DNA from: Aquabacterium sp.
Lineage (GTDB): Bacteria > Pseudomonadota > Gammaproteobacteria > Burkholderiales > Burkholderiaceae_C
DNA length: 45,014 bases
Reading direction: 5' to 3'
Assembly: GCF_014378415.1 (NCBI RefSeq)
Contig: NZ_JACMNS010000040.1
Coordinates: forward strand, 1 to 45,014
In this document: piece by piece, positions 21,422 through 28,649 of the stretch
Numbering within the stretch: position 1 is the stretch's first letter
Layout of the letters: each line of letters starts with the position of its first letter
Notes under the pieces: model-generated
The model's database searches: none
What the model was told of the DNA's origin: nothing
What the model saw: only the letters and a program-made list of their open reading frames with translations
Translations under genes and position numbers: made by a program

Positions 21422-22441
21422 ATGGCCACCCGATTTTCTGAAGCCTACGCCGAGGTCATTTCAGGCCTCGGCAGCAAGAAGTTCTCCAGCGACAAAGAGT
21501 GGCAGGCGTTCATCGTCCGGGCCCGCAAACTGGCCGGCGCCGACGGCTTCGAGATTGGCGAGGCCAGCTTTGTGGACGAGTTGCGCAAGCACTTGTCCAA
21601 AGCCGCGGTGAAAGGCAGCAACGAGGCTGTTTCGTTGTTGAAAGCGGCAGGCGAGGACTTGAGCGGCACGGGCTCGGGCGCCACGGTGGATGGCGAGCTG
21701 GCCAAGCGCCTGGGCGCGCTCAAGACCTTGCGACACACTTACCTGCTCAAGCGATTTGGCGGGCACAAGGTGTGGTGCCTGTCGCTCCCGACCTCGTTCA
21801 CCGACTGGCCCCACGAGGCGCTCAAAGGCGGCATCGCCAACGTGTCGACCAAGCTGGTGGACCAAAGCGAGCGCTTCACGCTGGAGCAGCGCAAGCACCT
21901 GAGCAATGCCTCGCAAGAAGGCCTGAAGTGGGTGCACAAAGCCATGTCGGTGGCCAGTAGCCCGAATAACAAAGCCAACTTCGCGCTGATTGAGCGCTGG
22001 TTCGCCGACAACAACAGCAAGGACACTGACATCGTCGCGGCCGCGGGCGTGCTCAACGCCGGACTGAAGAAGCTGTCGGCCAAGCTGAAGTCCGGGCGCC
22101 TGATCTACACCGATTCGGTGTCAGAGCGCGGCACCGCCGAGAACGCCGGCGCCGAGGCCTTTGTGTGGGGCGACCCGCTGGACGTGGTCTACATCGAAGA
22201 AGAATTCTTCGGCTCACAGAACACCTTGAGCGGCCTGACCAACTGGACGCGCATCGTCGTGCACGAGTTGACGCACCGCGAACTCCAGACCAAGGACCAC
22301 GCTTACGAACACCAAGGCATCAACCCCAAGAAGCTGAACGCCGCCAAGGCCCTTGAGAACGCCGACAGCTGGGCCTGGTTCTGCGCGGACTGCGCGGGCG
22401 CCTTGCACGACGGGGTGGTCAAAAGTGCGCTGGAACGTTAA
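21422..22441 (+). CDS. M35-like (aspzincin, lysine-specific endopeptidase type) metallopeptidase, candidate T6SS effector
   Basis: A 339-residue protein with no signal peptide. The C-terminal third carries a zincin site: HELTH at 281-285, a T-K-D-xx-Y pattern with Asp 292, and NADSWAWF at 313-320. This trio (HExxH, TxDxxY and a NADSxxxF helix) is the signature of the aspzincin/M35 group, including the lysine-specific metallo-endopeptidase domain found in many polymorphic toxins. The first 180 residues are helical and unrecognised, possibly a delivery part. The position directly after tssH, with an overlapping lipoprotein gene downstream, suggests an effector/immunity pair. No immunity function is proven. 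Start ATG 21422 is preceded by AAAAGAGG. Confidence 0.72.
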   Translation: MATRFSEAYAEVISGLGSKKFSSDKEWQAFIVRARKLAGADGFEIGEASFVDELRKHLSKAAVKGSNEAVSLLKAAGEDLSGTGSGATVDGELAKRLGALKTLRHTYLLKRFGGHKVWCLSLPTSFTDWPHEALKGGIANVSTKLVDQSERFTLEQRKHLSNASQEGLKWVHKAMSVASSPNNKANFALIERWFADNNSKDTDIVAAAGVLNAGLKKLSAKLKSGRLIYTDSVSERGTAENAGAEAFVWGDPLDVVYIEEEFFGSQNTLSGLTNWTRIVVHELTHRELQTKDHAYEHQGINPKKLNAAKALENADSWAWFCADCAGALHDGVVKSALER

Positions 22442-22856
22442 ACCGTGGTGCCTGCTGGCCGGCTTGGCCAGCCTTTCGGGCTGCGTGATCAGCGCGCCGT
22501 CTCACCCCCCTCAGGAGCAAGTCATCATGCAAAAATCAGGCAGCCGCATCCCCGCCCCCACCGTCCCGCCCGTGTCGATTGGCGGCGTGCGCTATGAGCA
22601 GGTCAGGAACGGCCTGAGCGCTGGCTTCGAACAGATGGGCGGCTACCTCGCGGCCGTCGATGAAACCACTGGCTCACAGCTGTGGACCTTGAAGGTCTAT
22701 GACAACCAGCGCGTGCCTGGCAAAGAGGGCGATGTGCAGGACGTGTTCTTCAAGTCGATGAGCTTGCAGGCCAACGGCCAGTTGCTCATCCAGAACGAAC
22801 GCGGCGGCCGCTTCCTGGTCGACCCCAAAACGCAGACAGTGAGCACGGCGCCCTGA
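22425..22856 (+). CDS. Small lipoprotein, candidate immunity partner of the M35-like protein
   Basis: A 143-residue predicted lipoprotein. The start is placed at GTG 22425, which overlaps the metallopeptidase gene by 17 bp, because it gives a compact lipoprotein signal: a Lys-containing n-region, then CLLAGLASLSGC with the lipidated Cys at residue 20. The mature part is short and beta-rich (GGYLAAVDETTGSQLWTLKVY, then a GQLLIQNERGGRFLVDP ending) with no known family recognised. A periplasmic lipoprotein overlapping an effector candidate fits an immunity protein against a periplasm-delivered peptidase; this is inference from position and topology only. An upstream in-frame extension to 22353 is open but does not make a sensible N-terminus. 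Confidence 0.6.
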   Translation: MRWNVKPWCLLAGLASLSGCVISAPSHPPQEQVIMQKSGSRIPAPTVPPVSIGGVRYEQVRNGLSAGFEQMGGYLAAVDETTGSQLWTLKVYDNQRVPGKEGDVQDVFFKSMSLQANGQLLIQNERGGRFLVDPKTQTVSTAP

Positions 22857-22926
22857 TCGCGCTGAAGTCACGGCGAGTCACCCGTCTGGAATGATTTTGA
22901 TGCCCACCTGATTGAAAGACCCCGCC

Positions 22927-23907
22927 ATGCCTGAAATGCGTTTCCTCAAAACCAAAGACGAGCGGCTCACCGACACGCTGGCCTACGTCAAGGCCAAGCT
23001 GTCCACCGTCGACTGGCAAGAGATGGTGGACGAGGTCAACAAGCTGTCGGCTGGCCAGCAGTCGGCCATCGGAGGCATCCTGTCGCTGGGGGCCACGGGC
23101 TCCTCGGACGACCGGACCACCAACCGCGAGCCCAGGCGCGCCAAACGCGCCTTGATGCTGGCCACCCGGCTGTTCCTGACCGATCCGGCCTTTCTGGCGA
23201 TCGAGCTGGCCCGCGTCAAGGTCTTGCCTGAAACTTCAGAGCTGGACCTGCTGGCCGAGTTGCGCAGCTGGTTCATCCTCCCAGGCGTCACGCCTGGCAT
23301 GGTGGCCGACGATGCCCTGGCCAACATCGCCTCCATGCCCAACTGGCAGAACGTGAACGTGCCGCCTTCTTTGGCGGTGCGCGGGCAGTACAAGCAAGGC
23401 GCCGCCTACGAGTTCAACTGCTACAACGCGGTGGTGTTCTGGGCTTTCCAGGCGGGCGCCATCTCGCGCCGCTTCTTGTTCAACAAGCTGCATGGCCAGG
23501 ACGGCAACCACTTCTTCCCGGTGTTTTCAAGCTGCGGCTGGTTGACCGACATCGAGTACAAGTTGGCCACGCCCCCCGAGCTGGTGACCAACAAGTTCGG
23601 AAACGGCAAGTGGATCGTGCCCAAGGGCATGGCCGTTTACTTCGTCACGCCACACAAGGTGTTCGGCCACGTGGCCTTGTCCTTGGGCGACGGCCGGATC
23701 ATCAGCCAGAACGCCGTCATCCCGGCTTTCCCTGAAAACATCAAGGACGAAGACCGCGTGGCGGTGACCGAGATGAACCACGCCAAGACGCACATCATCA
23801 AGATCAAGCACTTCTGGGACATCCACTACAGCCCAATGAACGGTTACCACAAGCTGCAGCACACGGCGACCGGCTTCTGGGAAGCCTTCCTGGTGGCCGA
23901 GCGCTGA
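22927..23907 (+). CDS. NlpC/P60-like (papain-fold) hydrolase, candidate T6SS effector
   Basis: A 326-residue protein. The C-terminal half shows the layout of a papain-like NlpC/P60 or CHAP-type domain: a nucleophile-like Cys165 at the start of a helix (YEFNCYNAVVFWAFQAG), then KGMAVYF and GHVALSLGDGRIISQN with His248 and a polar Asn262 at the third position. Such domains cleave peptidoglycan stem peptides or act as amidases and acyltransferases. There is no signal peptide, so delivery by the T6SS is plausible given the location. The N-terminal 150 residues are unrecognised. ATG 22927 is chosen over the TTG at 22912. No obvious immunity gene directly overlaps it; the genes on either side are candidates. 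Confidence 0.55.
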   Translation: MPEMRFLKTKDERLTDTLAYVKAKLSTVDWQEMVDEVNKLSAGQQSAIGGILSLGATGSSDDRTTNREPRRAKRALMLATRLFLTDPAFLAIELARVKVLPETSELDLLAELRSWFILPGVTPGMVADDALANIASMPNWQNVNVPPSLAVRGQYKQGAAYEFNCYNAVVFWAFQAGAISRRFLFNKLHGQDGNHFFPVFSSCGWLTDIEYKLATPPELVTNKFGNGKWIVPKGMAVYFVTPHKVFGHVALSLGDGRIISQNAVIPAFPENIKDEDRVAVTEMNHAKTHIIKIKHFWDIHYSPMNGYHKLQHTATGFWEAFLVAER

Positions 23908-23998
23908 CAACCGGGGCTATTTCGCACTCGATCTGGCGGGCTTGGCCCCCACGGCCGGCCCGGCTCCTCAAACCATTTTTCCAAGGCAGTAACAACCC

Positions 23999-25006
23999 AT
24001 GGCCACCACCACACTGACACGCGCTGACTACATCGGCATGGGCGCCATCGCCAATGCCCGTCGCGACCTGCTGCAACAGACCTTCAAGGGCACCCAGCTC
24101 AAGTTTGGCTCCACCGACAAGGTGGCCGTCGCCAAGAAGCTGATGACCTCGGCCAAGAAGGCGCGCTCCTCAAGCAAAAAGTTGGCGGGCCCGGCCAAGA
24201 CCACCACCAGCAGCGTCTCGGCCATCCCGGGCGTTGAAAAGGCGGTGAAGGAGTTCATCGTGCAGTGCGCCGACCTGGAGGGCATCGAGGACGTGATCGA
24301 GGCCATCACCTCCGCCGTGCTGGCCGACATCATTGCCGAGATCGTGCCCGTGGTTGGGGTGTTCGTCAGCGGTGGCAAGCTGGTCAAGGCGGGCAAGGCC
24401 GTGGTCGAAGACGGCTACAACCTGTACCAGTGCCGCAACTACAAGAAGGGCTTCCTGCGGGGTGATCCGGTGGCCGCGGCCGAAGCGGTGCAGGTTCTCA
24501 TCCAGCGCGACCTGGCCAAGCACTCGATCCAGCTGGCGCAGCAGGCCACGGCCACCGGTGCCAAGATCGCCGGGCTGTTCGCCGACATGGGCACCGCGAC
24601 CACGGTCGTCATCGGCCTGGCCAACGCCCTGGCCAGCCTGGGCCTAGAGCTGTTCTCGCTGGGCCTGGCCATCAAGGACATGCGCGCAGGCAACCGCCGC
24701 CTGGCCACGCCTGAAACGCTCGACCTCACGGTGTTCGAGGACTGCCCGATCCTGGGCTGCTACCTGCTGACCTGCGCCGACACCTCGTCGGTGGCCAACT
24801 TCTTCGTGGCCGACATCGGACTGCCCGGCTGGATGGACAAGGTCGAGAAGATCAAGAAGACCCAGATGGACCCGATGCTCAAGATCGCGCGCAAGAACAT
24901 CGCCTCGTCGCGCATCCAGCTGGAAGGGCTGTCGCAGAACAAGGCCACGCACCAGAGCAAGGGCTTCTTTGCGTCGATCAAGCGCAAGGCCGCCAAACTA
25001 GTGTGA
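23999..25006 (+). CDS. Unknown T6SS-locus protein with hydrophobic Gly/Ala-rich helices
   Basis: A 335-residue protein of no family that I recognise. There is no signal peptide. A basic, Ser/Lys-rich N-terminal region (about 38-75) is followed by two clusters of hydrophobic helices: about 102-130 (ADIIAEIVPVVGVFVSGGKL) and about 185-225 (a GLFADMGTATTVVIGLANAL segment plus LGLELFSLGLAIKD). A Lys-rich C-terminal tail follows. This amphitropic pattern could be a pore-forming or membrane-inserting effector, or a membrane-associated accessory protein. The stop codon overlaps the GTG start of the next gene, so the two are translationally coupled and probably functionally linked. Confidence 0.55.
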   Translation: MATTTLTRADYIGMGAIANARRDLLQQTFKGTQLKFGSTDKVAVAKKLMTSAKKARSSSKKLAGPAKTTTSSVSAIPGVEKAVKEFIVQCADLEGIEDVIEAITSAVLADIIAEIVPVVGVFVSGGKLVKAGKAVVEDGYNLYQCRNYKKGFLRGDPVAAAEAVQVLIQRDLAKHSIQLAQQATATGAKIAGLFADMGTATTVVIGLANALASLGLELFSLGLAIKDMRAGNRRLATPETLDLTVFEDCPILGCYLLTCADTSSVANFFVADIGLPGWMDKVEKIKKTQMDPMLKIARKNIASSRIQLEGLSQNKATHQSKGFFASIKRKAAKLV

Positions 25007-25908
25007 GCCACGCCATGCACCTCGAATGCGTGGTGTGCGGCACCGGGCTCACCACGCGATCACCCGGCGCGGTGGGGCTTTACCCCATCTGCCACGCGGT
25101 GCCCTGCCGCATGGTGCTGGACCAGCGGGCCACGATGGGCGAGGCGGCCTTTCAACGGCACCTGCACTGGCGGGCCAAAAATACGCGTGAGCAACGCACC
25201 CGAGCCCGCGTCGAGGACGAACGCTTGCGCGTCTGGACGGCGACCGAGTCTGCAGAGAACACGGCCCAGTGGGCCACGGTCGAGGCCGGGATGCCCGGGC
25301 ATCAGCCGGATCAATTCATGCGGCTGGCACTGCCCAGCGGGCCCGCGCGCCAGCGCAAACTGGCACAGCGCCGCCGTCAACATTACCTTGATCACCTGAC
25401 ACAAGTCATCGCGCAGGCCCTCTTGCCCGGCGATGATGTGCCGCCCTCGGACACCGTGGCCGTTGACACCCAATCAGCATTGCCCGGCCAGGTGTGCGCC
25501 CTGTGCCGTGGCGGTTGCTGCACCCGGGGTGGGGACACCGCCTACCTGTCGGCCGACACGGTGCGCCGTTTCATGGCTCAGCAGCCGAACCTGGCGCCCG
25601 CGCAGGTGCTGTCGGCTTACGTGGAGCGCCTGGCCGCCAAGACGCAGGTGGGTTCGTGCATCAACCACACGGCCGGCGGATGCACCTTGCCGCGCGAGAT
25701 GCGCTCGGACGTCTGTAACCGCTACCTGTGCGAATCTCAGAAAGAACTACAAAACCGCCTGGACGAGGCCCCGCCATTGCTGGGCGTGGTGGTGGTCCAG
25801 CGCCGCCAAGACCACTGGAGCCGCCACCTGCCGGAAGGCGACAACGGCATTGTTGGCGCGGCCACCATCACCGAATCGGGCATCAGCCCATGGCCTGGAA
25901 ACTCATGA
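25003..25908 (+). CDS. Cys-cluster (YkgJ-like) metal-binding protein of the T6SS locus
   Basis: A 301-residue protein with two Cys-rich parts. The N-terminal one has CVVCGTG followed by CHAVPCRMVLD (possible zinc ribbon). The C-terminal one has CALCRGGCCTRGG, then SCINHTAGGCTLP and SDVCNRYLCES, resembling the zinc or iron-chelating CxxCxxCC arrangement of YkgJ-family proteins. The central portion is Arg/Gln-rich and helical (about 50-150). It is coupled to the upstream hydrophobic-protein gene (GTG 25003 overlaps its stop; ATG 25015 is the alternative start). Its 3' end overlaps the convergent TssB-TssC fusion gene by 26 bp. The function in secretion is unknown; chaperone or immunity to the coupled neighbour is possible. 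Confidence 0.6.
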   Translation: MSHAMHLECVVCGTGLTTRSPGAVGLYPICHAVPCRMVLDQRATMGEAAFQRHLHWRAKNTREQRTRARVEDERLRVWTATESAENTAQWATVEAGMPGHQPDQFMRLALPSGPARQRKLAQRRRQHYLDHLTQVIAQALLPGDDVPPSDTVAVDTQSALPGQVCALCRGGCCTRGGDTAYLSADTVRRFMAQQPNLAPAQVLSAYVERLAAKTQVGSCINHTAGGCTLPREMRSDVCNRYLCESQKELQNRLDEAPPLLGVVVVQRRQDHWSRHLPEGDNGIVGAATITESGISPWPGNS

Positions 25909-27250
25909 CGCGCACCGCGTTGCGGTGTTTGTAGCTCAGCAGTGGCATGAGGCCCAGGGCCAGCAGGCGGTCGCCCACGGTCTCGCTCAGGTTGGCCTCG
26001 GCGCAGGGCAGCAGGTGCTTCTCGCCATCGCGATCGAGCACATAAGCGGGCAGGTCTTCGACATCGCGCAGATCGCCCACGCGCATGTCCCAGCCTCGGT
26101 CCATGAAGGATTGGCCAATGAGTTGTGCGCAGGCCAGCGCGCCATTGCCCCACAGGGCCTGCTCGTGCGCGAAAGCAGGCAGCATCTCTTCAAAAGGCCC
26201 GGCCGAGATGGGGTCGGTGGCCTGGCCATAGGGCAGGCGCAACAGGATGCGCGGCCAGGCCAGGTGCACGCCAGCGGCCTCCGGGGTGCGCCTGAAAGCG
26301 TCCCAGCGCGCTTGCTCGTCAGGGGCCATGCCGGGCCAGTGTGCGGGGTCCGTGCCCTCCGCCAGGGAGGCCAGGCCAACGACGGCCGGTTGGGCGGCGG
26401 CCATGAAGGCGCCCCCTGCCTGGCGGGCCAAGGCGCCCAGCGCGGCCAGCAGGCCCAGGTCGGCCACCGAAGGCCCGAATGCCTGCAGGCCCACGACCAG
26501 CGCCACGACGGGCTCGCCTTCTTCGTCAGCTTCGGCCAAACGCTGCAATGCATGCGCCAGGCTGGTCTGGCCTTCGTCGCCACTGGCCGCTTCCACCTCG
26601 GCCTGCAACTCGGCGCGGTTCACGTCCAGCAGGTACAACTGCAGGTCGCCATCCAGGTCCAGGCTGCGCACCAGCTGTTGAACACCCAGCCAGGCGGCTT
26701 CCAGCGATTGGAAGGCGGGGTGGTGCAACACCGCGCGCCACAGATCGCCCTGGGCGGACTGCTGCGCCGCCACAGACTGGGCTTGGCCCGCCGGCACATC
26801 GGGCACCAGGGACGGGGCCACGATGCGCTGGATCAAGGCGTCCAGGCCGGTACTGACCGAAGGCTCGGGCTTGCGGCCTAGCAGGCGCTCCAGGGTCGAG
26901 GCATCGTCCTCGCGCGGGGCCGCAGCCGACGCGGCCGATGCCAAGGCTGCCACCGGTGCGGCCACGCTCACCGTCGGCAAGCGCCCCGCCAGTTGGTCGG
27001 GGTGGAAATCGTCCACCGCGCCAAATGCCAGCTCAAGCCGATCGCCCACAGCGCCCTGCCAAGGCAAGGACAAGGCCGGAGCCAGTCGTTTGAACACCGC
27101 CTCGAAGTTGTCGATGTCCACGCGCTGGGGCACACGCTGCGCCAGGTGCTGGGGGTGGACCTGGCCGCGCAGGCCATGGCCGCTGAAGTCACCCAGCACC
27201 ACGATCCGAAAGGGCCCGTCGTGTAATCCAAAATCCAAACGTCCTGTCAT
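25883..27250 (-). CDS. TssB-TssC fusion paralogue (truncated sheath-like protein)
   Basis: A 455-residue protein that reads as a TssB-like then a TssC-like module in one chain. The N-terminus has FRIVVLGDFSG and RVDIDNFEAVFKRLAPAL, parallel to LPFVMGVLADLSG and LEIDVDNFDSRMKSMKPRV of tssB here. After an Ala-rich linker comes FQSLEAAWLGVQQLVRSLDL and later LRLPYGQATDPISAGPFEEM, GWDMRVGDLRDVEDLP and LGLMPLLSYKHRN, parallel to EGAWRGLHYMVS, SRLPYGSRTNPVE and GFMPLVHKKNSD of tssC. It stops there, so the TssC C-terminal domain (about 120 residues) is missing. The start is at ATG 27250 behind GGAGGTGGGG; an upstream extension to 27298 is open. Transcribed opposite to the rest of the locus. Possible roles: sheath terminator or cap, assembly regulator, or an adaptor recognised by TagJ or ClpV. 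Confidence 0.78.
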   Translation of the reverse strand: MTGRLDFGLHDGPFRIVVLGDFSGHGLRGQVHPQHLAQRVPQRVDIDNFEAVFKRLAPALSLPWQGAVGDRLELAFGAVDDFHPDQLAGRLPTVSVAAPVAALASAASAAAPREDDASTLERLLGRKPEPSVSTGLDALIQRIVAPSLVPDVPAGQAQSVAAQQSAQGDLWRAVLHHPAFQSLEAAWLGVQQLVRSLDLDGDLQLYLLDVNRAELQAEVEAASGDEGQTSLAHALQRLAEADEEGEPVVALVVGLQAFGPSVADLGLLAALGALARQAGGAFMAAAQPAVVGLASLAEGTDPAHWPGMAPDEQARWDAFRRTPEAAGVHLAWPRILLRLPYGQATDPISAGPFEEMLPAFAHEQALWGNGALACAQLIGQSFMDRGWDMRVGDLRDVEDLPAYVLDRDGEKHLLPCAEANLSETVGDRLLALGLMPLLSYKHRNAVRVMSFQAMG

Positions 27251-27287
27251 GACCCCACCTCCGAAATAATTGCCGACATAATGGGAC

Positions 27288-28634
27288 ATGCCCGCCAAAA
27301 GACACTCGAGTTTGCCTGCAAAAGCGCTTCAGCATGTCAGCTTGAAAGACGCTTTGCCCATCGCGATGCAATTGCATCAAAACGGCCACATGGACGCGGC
27401 CCAGCAAATGTATGAACGCATTCTGCGGCTCACGCCACGGCAAGCCAACGCGGTGCACTTCCTGGGCGTGCTGCACCACCAGATGGGCCGCAGCGATCAG
27501 GCCGTCAAGCACATCCGCCGCTCCATCGAGCTCGACCCCAAGGTGCCCGATTGGCACAACAACCTGGGCAATGTGCTGCTGGAATCAAAACGCCTGGCCG
27601 AGGCCGCCGATGCTTACGAGCAAGCGGCCGAGATGTCGCCCGGCAACGCCACCATCCTGAACAACCTGGGCGCCCTGCGTCGTGCGCAAGAGCGCTTTGA
27701 CGAAGCCGAGGTGGCCTACACCAAGGCCCTGGCCCTGGACGCCACGCGCCCCGAGGCCCACAACAACCTGGGCAACCTGCTGCGGCTGCAGGGCCGCACG
27801 CAAGAATCCTTGCAGCACTTCTGCGAAGCCCTGATCCTCAACCCCAAGCAGCACCACGCCCGCAAGATGCTGGGCATCGCGTACTACACGCTCAGGCGTT
27901 TCGACGAGGCCGCCAAGGTCTACCGCGAATGGCTGGCCGAAGAACCCGACAACCCGGTGCCCAAGCACTACCTGGCCGCCTGCACTGGCCAGGATGTGCC
28001 CGAGCGCGCCGACGATGCCTACGTCGCCAACACCTTCGACGAGTTCGCCGACAGCTTCGACGCCAACCTGGAAATGCTCACCTACCGCGCGCCCCAGCAC
28101 GTGGCCGACGTGGTCAAGCGCCTGGGCGGCACCCCGGCCAAACAGTGGCGGGTGCTGGACGCTGGCTGTGGCACCGGCCTGTGCGGCCCCCTGATCGCGC
28201 CCTATGCGCAGCGCCTGGTTGGCATCGACCTGTCGGGCCAGATGCTGGCCAAGGCCCAGCCCAGGCAGGTGTACGACGAGCTGATCAAGGCCGAGCTGAC
28301 CGCTTTCCTGCAGTCACAGCACCAAGCCCATGACCTGATTGTGTCGGCCGACACCCTGTGCTACTTTGGCAAGCTGGAAGCGGTGTCCCAAGCCGCGCGG
28401 CGCGCCTTGGCCCCGGGCGGCTGGCTGATCTTCACCGTGGAGAGCCTGGACGGTGGCGATGCTGCAGAGCAGTACCACCTCAATCCCCACGGCCGCTACA
28501 GCCACCGCAAGGACCATGTCGAGCACGTGCTCGGCCAAGCGGGCTTCGCGCACATTGGGGCCGAAGCCATCCACCTTCGCAACGAAGGCGGCGTGCCCGT
28601 GCCAGGCTGGCTCTTCACCGCCCAACACCCTTAA
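27288..28634 (+). CDS. TPR-repeat class I SAM-dependent methyltransferase
   Basis: A 448-residue fusion. Residues about 20-235 are tetratricopeptide repeats (for example NAVHFLGVLHHQMGRSDQAV, then WHNNLGNVLLESKRLAEAAD and AHNNLGNLLRLQGRTQESL). Residues about 240-448 form a class I methyltransferase with motif I VLDAGCGTGLCGP, GIDLSGQMLAKA as the acidic-loop strand and ADTLCYFGKL as motif IV-like. TPR-methyltransferases of this shape modify proteins or small-molecule intermediates; the substrate is unknown. The gene is divergent from the TssB-TssC fusion, with only 37 bp between starts, and lies 15 bp upstream of vgrG. That spacing argues for co-expression with the spike and perhaps modification of a spike or effector component. 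No clear SD precedes the ATG. Confidence 0.85.
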   Translation: MPAKRHSSLPAKALQHVSLKDALPIAMQLHQNGHMDAAQQMYERILRLTPRQANAVHFLGVLHHQMGRSDQAVKHIRRSIELDPKVPDWHNNLGNVLLESKRLAEAADAYEQAAEMSPGNATILNNLGALRRAQERFDEAEVAYTKALALDATRPEAHNNLGNLLRLQGRTQESLQHFCEALILNPKQHHARKMLGIAYYTLRRFDEAAKVYREWLAEEPDNPVPKHYLAACTGQDVPERADDAYVANTFDEFADSFDANLEMLTYRAPQHVADVVKRLGGTPAKQWRVLDAGCGTGLCGPLIAPYAQRLVGIDLSGQMLAKAQPRQVYDELIKAELTAFLQSQHQAHDLIVSADTLCYFGKLEAVSQAARRALAPGGWLIFTVESLDGGDAAEQYHLNPHGRYSHRKDHVEHVLGQAGFAHIGAEAIHLRNEGGVPVPGWLFTAQHP

Positions 28635-28649
28635 CCTCAGGACCCCACC

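Noticed and set aside
22353-22424. Upstream extension of the lipoprotein reading frame
   Set aside because: It lies inside the metallopeptidase gene, is Arg/Thr/Ala-rich like out-of-frame GC-rich DNA, and would bury the lipoprotein signal.
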